Source: Eulemur rufifrons (Eukaryota; Chordata; Mammalia; Primates; Lemuridae). Taken from it: a stretch of DNA of 64,000 nt. The notes beneath the pieces are model-generated. The model worked only from the letters and a program-made list of their open reading frames with translations, had not been told where the DNA came from and did no database searches. The translations under genes and the position numbers were made by a program. This document shows, piece by piece, positions 12,490 to 23,440 of this stretch; within the stretch, counting starts at the first letter, position 1, and each line of letters starts with the position of its first letter. The stretch spans positions 51,672,501 to 51,736,500 of the forward strand of contig NC_090989.1 in assembly GCF_041146395.1 (NCBI RefSeq), given 5' to 3'.

Positions 12490-12890
12490 GTGTATATACA
12501 CAAGGTGTTCAGTTAAGGTTGGACTAAATCTGCCTTCTTACCTATTTTAGGTTTGGCCTAAAGGTTTTTCATACATGGTGAACTGTGACCTAACCAGATA
12601 TATAAACAGACTGTAACCTACTCTTGTACCAATCACGGAGTTTCAGCCAATCAAAGGCAATCAACTGTTCAAACCATGTTGAGCTGTAACCAACCCAACT
12701 GCTTCTGCATCTCACTTCCACTTTCTATACCTCACCTTCCTTTTTCTGTTCAAAAATCCTTTCTAACCTGTGGCAGTGCCCAAGTCTTTCTGAACCTATT
12801 CTGGTTCTGGGGTGCTTCCCAATTCGTGAATCATTCTTTGCTCAAACTCTGTTAAATTTAATATATCTAAAGTTTTTCTATTAATAAGGA
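12490..12890 (+). mobile_element. ERV1-type LTR (3' part)
   Basis: The region 'accaatcacggagtttcagccaatcaaaggcaatcaactgttc', then 'cttccactttctatacctcaccttcctttttctgttcaaaaatcc', then 'ttctggggtgcttcccaattcgtgaatcattctttgctcaaactctgtt' follows the promoter-to-U5 order of an ERV1-class LTR, including CCAAT-like motifs. Family not assigned; start unclear. Confidence 0.5.
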
Positions 12891-14354
12891 GTAGGGCAGA
12901 TAGGAAACCCAGCCCTCCATTGTAACTACATGGCTATAATGTATTGCTATCACTTTCAAAATATCTGACCATTTTGGAAGACAAACCCTTCCTGGGGCAA
13001 ATGATAGATAGAATAATGTTCTTATTTCCTTAAGGTTTTTTAGTTTAATTTTTATTTACTACATACTTTCCCAGAAATGTGGTAAAGATTTTTATTTACT
13101 ATAATTAATGGAAAAACAATTTATGTATATATTAATAATAACAAGAGTGAACATTCTCCTACAATGAAGAAATGCAGTAGGTTTGAATTATGACTTGGAG
13201 TATTCAGGACATAATTTTAATCGTAACCTAGGCTTTTAGACACTTGCATAATACAGCCAGAATGTGTGTTTAACATAGGAGGAAAAAGTATTTGCTACCA
13301 AGCCAGTAATAGAGTTTTCTAAACAAGTAATGGCCACCATCACTAGCACTGTTCACATTCCATTTTAACTTTATAACGCAGGCCAGGGTAATGGAATTGA
13401 TGCACATGTTCTTTTTGCTTGCATCATTTCTTTCACTGATCTAAATACATATAATTAAGATTTCCCATCATTTTGTCTAATCTTTACATGCTAACTAGTC
13501 TATGAACTGAAAATGATATGAATAACTAATCAGCCTAAAATGATCTAAGTAAGCCCATTTGTTCCATTCCTATTTGGCTTTCTTGTTGGCTGAGCTTTTG
13601 TGACCTTGTGAAAAATGAATGTTTGATCTAAAAATGTGTTTTATTTCTAGGTAATGGACTATGTCAGTTTCCATTTCTTTATGAACTTCACAGACAACAG
13701 TCCAGCATACCAAGACGTTTCTTACATTCTTATTCACTTGTTTTTTCCCCACCATACACTTAACACAACGGACATCCCTATCTTTACTTATGTCTCTTGA
13801 CGTTAACAATTGGATTTTCAATTTCTATGGGTTTCCTTTTCTGTAGCACAGATATTTGCTGTAGAACAGTACATTTAGTTTTCCATTCATGTAGCTATAG
13901 AGGAAGAAAGTGCACCTATTTCTTGAGGACTTCTTAGCTAAGTGAATTTGGCTTTATCTTCCTAGCTCTTAGTTCTTCCATTAGTGTTAGATAATACTTC
14001 AGTGGAATTTACTCATATTCTGTGTAATAGAGGCACCCATACTCTCACTTTAATGCTGGGAGTTTTAAAACTGGATTTCCAGGATTGTAATTGTAAGTTT
14101 TCCCAGAAAAATCAGATTCAAACTCATATTTTTTATTGTTATATTTATTTAGTTGTATAGTTTAAAATATATATACACATATATATATAATTACTAATTA
14201 ATTTGGCCCAAACTATGATATTTTTATCACTGATAGAACCATTTGGTTAGAAGTAACCCCACTGAGGTGGCTCTAAATTATTGATACTTGTGTCAAGATC
14301 CTTAGTTTTTAATTGGAAGTTACACTTAATAAAACTTTTCTTCTTTAAATGTCA
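12891..14354. other. Unique AT-rich sequence
   Basis: Nothing recognised beyond a short (AT/AC)n run at about 14165-14190 and random frames up to 83 codons. Confidence 0.6.
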
Positions 14355-15145
14355 AAAGTATGTTCTCTGAAGGCCACAGAGCTACAACAACATGGAGAAG
14401 GGAATCTAGTTTAATAGGAGAGTAAAATGGAATTATCTTATTTTCCACTGTCATTCACTTTGTGAAAATAATTGATTTTTAAAATTTTAATCTATCAGTA
14501 CTTCTGTGTGAAAGATGTTCTAGCCATTAGATATTCCCCATACTATTTATTTTTAAAAGAAAATATCTGCTCAGCTAGATGATACTTAAATTGAAATGTT
14601 TAAAACATTTATTTCCTCCATATAAGTCTGGTCAGGGAATCTCAAAAATGAAATAATCAAATACATCTTATGTTATAAATGGGGAAACTGAGCCCCATTA
14701 ACCAGCCTTAATCTCTGAGCATGTCAGTGACAGCACTAGACCAGAAACTGGGCTCTGACTCCTGATCTACTGTTCTTTAATATGTCACTTTGTTTCTGGA
14801 ATCTCCCATGGAGTGGGTGTATGTCAATTTAGACATGTAGTTGAAGTGACAGTTTGAATTTTTAAAACGTGTACATTTCATTTAAGAATAAAGAGTCATG
14901 GTCAACTTCTAAGTCCAAACTTCTATCATGGAATTACAGCAGCAAAAAATACTATTTGTACAGATAAAGAGGTGAGACAAAATATACTATCTATCTTCCC
15001 CAAACCCATATACTAGCAAATATCTAATGCCAAAAAAATACATGAATTTTATGTTAATTACAATTTAATTTTCACATATTAAATTGAACTAGATTCCTGT
15101 CTCCATGTTGTTGTAGCCGTGTGGCCTCCAGAGAATATATCTTTT
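14355..15145. repeat. Inverted repeat pair, about 57-bp arms with a 675-bp spacer
   Basis: The left arm (14355-14411) contains 'gaaggccacagagctacaac' and 'aacatggagaagggaatct'. The right arm (15087-15145) is its reverse complement at roughly 88% identity by hand alignment (about 7 differences, including one indel). The spacer holds unrelated AT-rich sequence and a MIR fragment. The arms could be terminal inverted repeats of an old DNA transposon, two opposed copies of a short repeat, or an old inverted duplication. No transposase frame is visible in the spacer. Confidence 0.7.
14680..14790 (+). mobile_element. MIR SINE fragment
   Basis: 'atggggaaactgagccccatta...cagtgacagcactagaccagaaactgggctctgactcctgat' matches the MIR 3' half. 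It lies inside the spacer of the 14355-15145 inverted repeat. Confidence 0.75.
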
Positions 15146-15329
15146 CCAGTTTCTTGTTTAGTGTGTGACCTATTCCACATGCTACATAAATCTAGCATTA
15201 TTTGCTTTCTCATTTTGTCTACAAATGTATACTGATATGTGCCAAGGTATCTGTGGCCTAAGGATTTGTCTCAAAAGATAAGGGGAACTAACATTTTCTT
15301 TTAGTCAAAGATGTTTCCTAGTATACTAA

Positions 15330-15405
15330 ATGTTTAATATAGAATATTTCATTTACTCCTCACTACAACCTGTGAGATAGGTATCATTCCCTTTTAAAGA
15401 CATAA
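15330..15405 (+). mobile_element. MIR SINE fragment
   Basis: 'tttactcctcactacaacctgtgagataggtatcattccc' follows the MIR centre (…cctcacaacaaccctgtgaggtaggta…). Short. Confidence 0.6.
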
Positions 15406-16639
15406 ATAAATAAATATACCCCATGGTTATATGAATGACATAATATATAATAAAATTTGGAAAATATTTTAATGTTTAATAAAACTAGTCAACTGTGGCA
15501 AGCTCTCTTATAGTGAAGCTATTAAAATAATGACTATGAAAAAAAAGAGTGACAAGAAAAAATATATGGGCATATTATAATAAAAAGAACATCCATAAGT
15601 ATATGCAAACTCTTGTTTCAAATATGCGTAGGAAAAAAGGAAAGGAATTCATTAAAAAGCTAGTAATAATGCAACAGAATTATAACAAATAAACCCAACA
15701 GGAGATTATGAGAGTGAGAAATAGGACATATTTTTCTTTCTTATAGTTTCTGATTGATTTTTGTAATGTAGATATGTCATATTTAAGAGAAAAAAATTCT
15801 GTGAAAAACTAAAATGCACTAAAATTTAGGTAATACTAAATAGAAAACTACCTAAAAATAATTTTATTGATTTTAGGTGTATTTTTAACAATGAAATTTA
15901 ATATGGCTTTATTGTTTCATAATTCTTCACAATATAGTTTCCATATCGTATTAAAATGGTCTCAAATTCTATCTGATATCTCCTTATATAACTTTTTCCT
16001 AGTAATATTCCAACAGAAATAAACAGAATGACTTTTCATATATAAAATATTAACCTAGAACCAAGGTCAAACTTGCCATCTGAAAGTTTTTTAAGTGTTT
16101 AGCTTAGTTCTCACTTTTTATTTTGATAAGGGTAAAAAAGTCTTTTTGCTTTTACATGCAGCTCCATGTTACATGAGTCTTAAAAAGAGTTTCAAACAAA
16201 GCCAGCTTTCTCTGTAATGACTAGGATAGAAAAATAGAAATAATGAAAGATTTTGCCTGGTTTTCTTTTTTTCCTATTGGGATAGAAATAATCTGGCCAC
16301 AAATCTCACTTTTACATAGTATGCATGAATGTTTTGTCAATTACCCATCACTTGAACAAGAAGAATGTTTAAAGATAGATGTTGAATATGTAGTCTAGCT
16401 ACCAAAACAAGTGGATATTAAAGAAGGTAATCTCATAAAGAAAGGAGCCACAATGAAGGAAGATTCAAAATTATTATATAATCTTCTCTCACATTTTTGG
16501 CTGACCTCTAAATGGCAAACATATAGGGAGGACTTGAAGAATTCTAGAGGCAACAGTTGGATTGGAATTTGGAGTGTGAGTCTTTCCATGTTAAAAAAGC
16601 ATTAGTAAACACTTTAGGTTTGTCACAGACCCACTCTAA
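15406..16639. other. Unique AT-rich sequence
   Basis: No gene or named repeat recognised. Overlapping 64-codon frames on opposite strands at 16395-16605 have no coding character. Confidence 0.55.
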
Positions 16640-18167
16640 AAAAACACAGAAACAAGACTCCACAATTTCAGTGTGATCAGCAAATAATTCTGATAGAATA
16701 AAAAGCAACATTCTTCAGGGGAAAATAACAAAACCAATAGTCTCTACAATAAATCAGAATTTCCAGGAAAGAAAAAATTAGTAGGTAATCAATTAAGTGA
16801 AAAAACTGTGACCAATTCTTTCTCTCTCTGAGAAAGTAGTCAATAGAAAAAGAAACAATATAACTAAGACTAAGAAGTGGAAATAGCAGACAAGGAACTT
16901 AAAATAGCTATTAAAAATAGGCTCTGGTCTCTGAGACTGTGGATGGGAAAAAAATAGGCTCAAGGTAGTAAACAAAAAATACTAATGAATAGAAAATAGA
17001 AAATCTTAGCATAAAAATGAAAACTATAAATAAGGAACTAAATGAAAAATCTAGAATGGAAAATTACACTATATTATATGAAACTTTTCCTTGATGGGCA
17101 TAAAAGCAGATTGGAGAGGAAAGAGAATTGGTCAATGATATTAAAAAGATACTAATGAAAACCATTTACTCTGAAGAAGTGGGAAATAAAAGATTGAATA
17201 ATTAAGATTAGACTTTCAGTGACCCGTGGGGTAATACGTAGCAGTCTAGAATATATGAAGTAGAATCCTAAAAGGAAAGGAAGGAAAAAAGGGAGTAAAA
17301 CTATATTCAAAGAAATGACCAAAAATTTCCATGTTTTGTGACAATATCAATTTGCAAATTCATAAACCTAAATTAACTCCACACTGAATCAATACAAAGA
17401 AAACCACAGCTCCGCATATTACTATCATACTGCTGGAAACCAAAGATAAACACCAAATCTTGAAAACCGCCAAACTTAAAAAGACAAATTACACACAAGA
17501 GAATAAATATGTAAATGAGAGCTGGCTTTTTACCAGAAACAATGAAGGCCAGAAGAGTCCTACATCCTACAAAATATAAATTGAGCCAGAATTACTTTTC
17601 CATCAAAAATATAATCCAAACTTAAGTAGAAATAGTCATTTTCAGATAAGCAAAAGTTGAGAGAATTCATCACCATTACAACCTGTATTATAAAAAATGA
17701 AAAAGGGAGTGTAATAACTACAGATAAACATACAAGATGAAATATAAATCTACAGGAAAATGCTAAATATGTGGCATATATAAAAACCAAAATTCTCTGT
17801 TAATTTCTTTAAAAGACATATCATTGTTTAAGACAAAAAAAGGATAACATTATATTGTTTGATTTATGATGCATATAAATATAAAATATATGAGCACAAT
17901 AGCACAAAAGACAGAAGGATAATATGGTGCAATAATAACTTTCAGTAAACTATGGTGAGTTAAGGATGCATACTTAATCTCTACAGCAATTTCTAAAAAC
18001 AATACAAAGGTATATAGTTAAAAATTCAATAGAGGAATTAAATTGGAAGATTAAACTGGACTATTAAATTCATTTCTAGTAATGCATGAAACAAAGAACA
18101 GAGGAAACAACAGATGGGACAAATATAAAGCAAATAGTGTAATGATAGACTCAATTCAAAAGGAATC
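16640..18167 (+). mobile_element. HAL1 / L1M element remnant (ORF1 to inter-ORF part)
   Basis: Recognised from ordered words of old L1/HAL1: 'gaaatagcagacaaggaacttaaaatagctattaaaaatag', 'ccacagctccgcatattactatcatactgctggaaaccaaagataaac', 'ttgaaaaccgccaaacttaaaaagacaaattacacac', 'cttttcaccagaaacaatgaaggccagaag'-like sequence near 17531, 'ttttcagataagcaaaagttgagag' and 'gaacagaggaaacaacagatgggacaaata'. All frames are broken. It is truncated at the right by a younger L1 starting at about 18168. Confidence 0.75.
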
Positions 18168-18770
18168 ACCTCTGTGGAAAGCAATATGGATATACCTTAA
18201 ACAGATACAAGTAGATCTACCATTTGATCCAGCAATCCCATTATTGGGCATCTACCCTAAAGAATAAAAGACACACTATAAAAAAGACATCTGCACTCGG
18301 ATGTTTATAACAGCACAATTCACAATTACAAAGATGTGGAAACAACCCAAGTGCCCATCAATACATGCGTGGATTAATAAAATGTGGTATATGTATACCA
18401 TGGGGTATACTCAGCCATAAAATAATGGTGAACTACCACCTCTTGCATTATCCTGGATGGAGCTGGAACCCATTCTACTAAGTGAAGTATCACAAGAATG
18501 GAAAAATAAACACATTATAGGGGCACTAATGCATCAAAACTATGTGCACATATGGAAATAACACTCCTCAAGTGTCGGGCACATGGGGAGGTAGGAGGGG
18601 ATAGGTAAACTCACATGTAACAGGTGTGGTGCATGCTGTCTGGGGGATGGGCACACTTGTAGCTCTGACTCCAGCAGCACAAAGGCAATTTATATAGCCA
18701 AAGCATTTGTACCCCCATAATACTGTGAAATAAAACAAATAAATAGATTTAAAAACTAAAAAAAAAATTT
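18168..18770 (+). mobile_element. 5'-truncated younger L1 (ORF2 end plus 3' UTR)
   Basis: About 600 bp of L1 3' end. Frame 18168-18267 reads the ORF2 C-terminal motif LPFDPAIPLLGIYPKE, followed by 'gaaacaacccaagtgcccatcaatacatgcgtggattaat', the 3' UTR 'ggggataggtaaactcac…tttgtacccccataatactg' and a tail starting GAAATAAAA. It closely matches the minus-strand L1 at 21930-22540, so both are the same strepsirrhine-type subfamily. Divergence from the flanking HAL1-like element shows a later insertion. A clean TSD was not found. Confidence 0.9.
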
Positions 18771-19073
18771 AAATTAAATTAAATTTAAATGAGAATGTAA
18801 AAAAAAGAAACAAAAGCAAACTCAGAAATCTAGGATTAATGGGAACATCCATTATTGATAAATATGAAACATCCAAATATGAAACATTTTCCTCCTAAGT
18901 TTGGGAACAAGGAGTGAATGGTTATTTTCTACTTCTTTTCATCATTATTATGGCACAACTAGCTAGTACAAATACAGTAAAAGAAGATATGAACAGTGTA
19001 AAAGAAAACATGAAAGTTTCCATATTTGCTGAGAGTGTAAGTGTTCCTGAGGGAACCACCAAAATATGAGAAC

Positions 19074-19461
19074 TGTATTAGTTTGCAAGCGCTGCCATAA
19101 CAAAGCACCACAGATTGGGTGACAACAGAAAATTTATTTCCTTGCAGTGCTGGAGGCTAAACATCCAAGATTAAATTTCAGGTAGGTTTGCTTTCTCCTG
19201 GACCCTTTCTCCTTGGCTTGCAGATGGCCACCTCCTTGCTATATCTTTAGATCTTTCTTCTGTGTCCCTGGTGTCTCTGTGTATGTCTAAATTTCTTTTA
19301 TAAGAACACCTGTCAGATTAAATTAGGCCCATATTTATGTCCTCTTTTTCACTTAACCACCTCTTTAAAAACCTTATCTCCAAATACAGTCACATTCTAA
19401 GGTACTAGGGGTTAGGGCCTCAATATATGAATTTAGGGGTAACACGATTTGGCTCATAACA
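19074..19461 (-). mobile_element. MLT1/MST-type (ERVL-MaLR) LTR, antisense
   Basis: The plus strand begins TGTATTAGTTTGCAAG and ends GGCTCATAACA, the reverse complement of a MaLR LTR; inside are 'ttataagaacacctgtcagattaaattaggccca' and 'aaccttatctccaaatacagtcacattctaaggtactagggg'. A probable 5-bp TSD with one mismatch flanks it (AGAAC at 19069-19073, AGAAT at 19462-19466), which is the duplication size of this group. It is a solo LTR of about 388 bp with no coding content. Confidence 0.9.
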
Positions 19462-19639
19462 AGAATTAATAAGTGAATTTTGCAATTTTCAAGAATATAT
19501 TCTCAATAGACACAATTCAGTTGTTTTTTTCATGTAGCAAAACAATAGAAAATAAAATTTAAAAAATAAAACATTTTATTTACTATAGCATTAAAACTAG
19601 AAAATGCCAACACACAAATTCACAAAATATATGCAATAT

Positions 19640-19975
19640 AATACTGAAAAGGAATAAATTACTAATACATACAACATGGATGAGTCTTAAAAACATTATG
19701 GTGAATGAAAGAGGTAAATTGTAAAAGAATATAGACCATATTATTCTATTTTATAAAGTTCAAGAGGAGAAAAATTACTCCATGATAATAATAATCTTAA
19801 TAGTTTTTGCCTATTTAGGGATTGACTGAAAAGAGGTTGAGCAAGTTTTCTTAGGTGATTTATATGTTCTGTATCTTGACTGGGTGGTGATTACACAGAT
19901 ATAAACATTTATCAAAATTTATTGAATTGTACATTTAAAATCTGTGAATTTACTCTATGTAAGTTTTACTTCAAA
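19640..19975 (+). mobile_element. L1M 3' end fragment
   Basis: 'acaacatggatgagtcttaaaaacattatggtgaatgaaagagg', 'tgttctgtatcttgactgggtggtgattacacagatataaac' and 'attgaattgtacatttaaaatctgtgaattt' follow the L1M 3' end order. Diverged and frameless. Confidence 0.8.
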
Positions 19976-20034
19976 TGTATATACAGTATGTATATAAAAT
20001 TGGAGTAGCATGCAATACCAATTTCCAGGCAGAC

Positions 20035-20285
20035 AGTATACTATAAAAAGTAAGAGAACACGCTTTGAAGTCAAAGAGAATTTATAATCCCAGTTCTTCC
20101 ACCTACAGGCTTTGTGGTATTGGATGATTTACATAACATGTCTGAGCCAATACTTCCCTGTCAGAAACTGGGGGTGATAATATCTACCACATAGAATTAT
20201 CATGGGGCTTAAATAATAAAATATTTGGAAAGGGCTTAGAACAGTGACTAGCATATAGAATATGCTCAAAATGTAGTAAAAGTTA
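20035..20285 (+). mobile_element. Near full-length MIR SINE
   Basis: Runs from 'agtaagagaacacgctttgaagtcaaag' (tRNA-like head) through 'ccacctacaggctttgtggtattgg' to 'ttagaacagtgactagcatatagaatatgctcaa', covering almost the whole MIR consensus in order. It is one of the best-preserved MIRs here. Confidence 0.9.
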
Positions 20286-21929
20286 TTAAGATTAAGGTGC
20301 AATAGATTTTTTTAAAAAAAAAGGAAAATAGTGGTTTTATGCTGAGCTATTTTCTACTCAGAAATGTAATATAATACAAGATATTCTACAAGGAGAGAGA
20401 GAGAATGATGGATGAGGATAAAAGAATAACAGAGCAGATAAGCTGTTGCAGTTAAGTCAGAATGCTAACAGTAGCATAATCAAGGAATTATGGAAACTGG
20501 GAATTCAGTGCCATTTCATAGAGATATTTGGGAGGATTAAAAAAGGTACAACATGAAAAATTACTTGACCTGGTATCTGGTATTCAGTTAAGCCCCAATA
20601 GGTAGTCAATATTAATTTATTTGAGTTCACAACCAACTTTTTCCAAAGACAAATACTAGTAAATATTAAAAAAGATTTTTGAAGAGTTTATTTTATTCAG
20701 AAAATACACAGTATAAACCATCCTCTAACAGTTTGTTCCAATTGGCTGTAATTCTTTTTCTCATAGGATATATTTTTAACAGATTAATAGGTTTTATGTG
20801 GTGGCCTTAAAAAATTTATGCCATCATATAAATAAACATATTTGAATGAAAGATGCTCTTCTTTAATATTTGCTCAGTTTATTTATTACATTTTATTTTT
20901 CCCCAAAATTAATTCCTCAAGGTAATTTTTCTTATTACTCCCCTAATTTATTACCCTTTGTTTATCTAGCTCGAAAAGTATGTGACAATGTTCAGATCTC
21001 TGCCAATTTTAGTTGGCTTTTGAATTTTTAAATTACTCAAAGCCCTCAAAGAGTTATACTGAATAGATTCTGAAGGCCTTAATATAATTATAATTCAATC
21101 AATTCAGAAATTTTCCTCTTAGTCATGCTGCTTATTGCAAGAGTTATTCTGAATGTGTGAATTCAACATAATTCTTTTTTCCCCCTCAATAAAATGATTA
21201 AGTATAGGTTTCTACCCTATCTTTGACCAACTTCTGATCATTCATAAAATAAATTTGTTGGTCTTAGATTATCATTTTTATTTATAAGTATATTTTATTT
21301 TTCTTCTTGCAACTTCTTCAATATTTTATTTTATCAATTTTAATAATAAAACAGAGTCTTTTCAAACAGGTTCAGAGAAGAATCAAGTGAAGGTGAAATA
21401 TTAAAAGTCAGTTATCAATTTTACTCTTCTTCCACAGACCCCTTAAATAACAGCAATGGAAAAAAATTAAAACTCTGTTAAACCTTCTTTATCATAAAGT
21501 AACTTGAGGAAGATATCTGGAAATTAAATAAATTTAGGCTATTATCTATCAAAAACTAGATATAATTTATCAACACTAATTTCCATTAGTATTGAACCAG
21601 TTCACTGTTTTGCCTTTGGGAATATATTGCATAAGAGATAGGGATAATGTATGATAGAATTAACACTATTTTTACACACAAACATATCAATATTCAAGGA
21701 TTTCCTTTGGATATCAATCACCATTCTATTTTTAAGAGTGTAACTATATCTCCTGAAATCATATTTTCATTTATATACTTAAGAATTTTCTTTTAAAATA
21801 AAACAGTATTCTAAATATATTAACCTTTATATACAAAAGTAAAAGTTAGCCCAGTTGAATGAAATTCTACACATTCCATTTTAATATAATCCTAATTAAT
21901 TATAGATATTCTTATTTTTATTTTAATTC
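20286..21929. other. Unique, very AT-rich sequence
   Basis: No gene, splice-bounded frame or named repeat recognised. Contains short poly-A/T and GA runs (around 20391-20405). Confidence 0.6.
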
Positions 21930-23440
21930 ATTTTATTTTATTTTTTATTTCAGCATATTACAGGGGTATAAATGTTTAGATTACATATATTGCCTTTGCC
22001 CCACTGGAGTCAGAGCTTCAGCATGTCTATTCCCCAGATGGTGTGCACTGCACCCATTAGGTGTGAATATACCCATCCTCTCCTCTGCCCTCCCACCTGC
22101 CCAACAGCTGATGAATGTTACTACACTATGTGCACATAAGTGTTGATCAGTAAATACCAATTTGATGCTGAGTACATATTGTGCTTGCTTTTCCATTCTT
22201 GTCATACTTCGCTTACTAGAATGGATTCCAGCCCTAACCAGGACAATACAAGAGGTGCAAGATCACCATTGTTTTTTGTGGCTGAGTAGAACTCCATGGT
22301 ATACATATACCACATTTTATTAATCCACTCATGTATTGAAGGGCACTTGGGTTGTTTCCACATCTTTGCAACTGTGAATTGTGCTACTCTAAACATTCCA
22401 GTGCAAATGTCTTTTTTATAGAGTATCTTTTTCCTTTGGGTAGAAGCCCAGTAAAGGGATTGCTGGATCAAATCATAGTTCTAATTTTAACTCTTTGAGG
22501 TATCTCCATATTGCTTTCCACAGAGGTTATGTACTAGTTTGCAGTCCCACCAGCAGTGTAACAGTGTTTCTATCTCTCTGCATCCATGCCAACATTTATT
22601 ATTTTGGGACTTTTTGATGAAAGCCATTCTCACTGGAGTTAAGTGATATCTCATTGTGGTTTTGATTTGCATTTCCCTGATGATTAGAGATGTTGAGCAC
22701 TTTTTTATATGTTTACTGGCCATTATTCTGTCTTCTTTTGCAAAGTTTCTGTTTATGTCCTTTGCCTGCTTTCTAATGGGGTTGATTTTTTCTTCCTGAT
22801 TTTCCTGAGTTCTATATAGATTCTAGTTATCAGCCCTTTATTGGTTGTGTAACATGTGAATATTTTCTCCCATTCGGTAGGGTGTCTGTTTGCTCCCGTG
22901 ATAGTTTCCTTGGCTGTGTAGAAGATTTTTAATTCGATTGGGTCTCATTTATTTAATTTTGTTGTTGCTGTGATTGCCTTTGGGGTCTTCTCCATAAATT
23001 CTTTCTCTAGGCTAATGTCTATAAGGGTTTTTCCAGTATTTTCTTCTAGAATTCTTACAGTTTCATGCCTTAGGTGTAAGTCTGTTATCCACCATGAGTT
23101 GATTTTTGTGAGAAGTGAAAGATGAGGATTCTGTTTCAGTCTTCTGCATGTGGCTATCCAATTTTCCCAGCACCATTTATTGAATAAGGATTTTTTTTTC
23201 CCAAGTGTATGTTTTTAGATGGCTATATGAAGATGGTTTTATATCTGGGTTCTCAGTTCTGTTCCATTGGTCTATATCTCTGTTCTTGTGCCACTGCCAT
23301 GCTGTTTTAGTTACTATAGCCTTGTGGTATAGCTTGAAGTCAGGTAAATTGATGCCTCCCAATTTGTTCTTTTTGCTTAAGATTGCTTTTGCTATAAGGG
23401 GGTCTTCTCTGGTTCCTTACAAAGTTTAGAATTATTTTTT
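21930..23440 (-). mobile_element. Young L1, 3' half (ORF2 C-terminus and 3' UTR) of a twin-primed insertion
   Basis: On the minus strand this is L1 from ORF2 downstream of the reverse transcriptase to the poly-A (plus-strand poly-T/TTTTA near 21930-21950). Minus frame 23362-23177 reads [20 protein letters not shown] and [20 protein letters not shown], and 22471-22202 contains WKQPKCPSIHEWINKMWYMY followed by TMEFYSATKNN, the usual ORF2 tail. The first 600 bp match the L1 at 18168-18770. It meets the 5' half head-on near 23440. Stops and frameshifts make it non-functional. Confidence 0.92.

Noticed and set aside
18082..18267. 61-codon plus-strand frame as a gene
   Set aside because: The second half is the L1 ORF2 C-terminus (FDPAIPLLGIYPKE) fused by chance to HAL1-type sequence.
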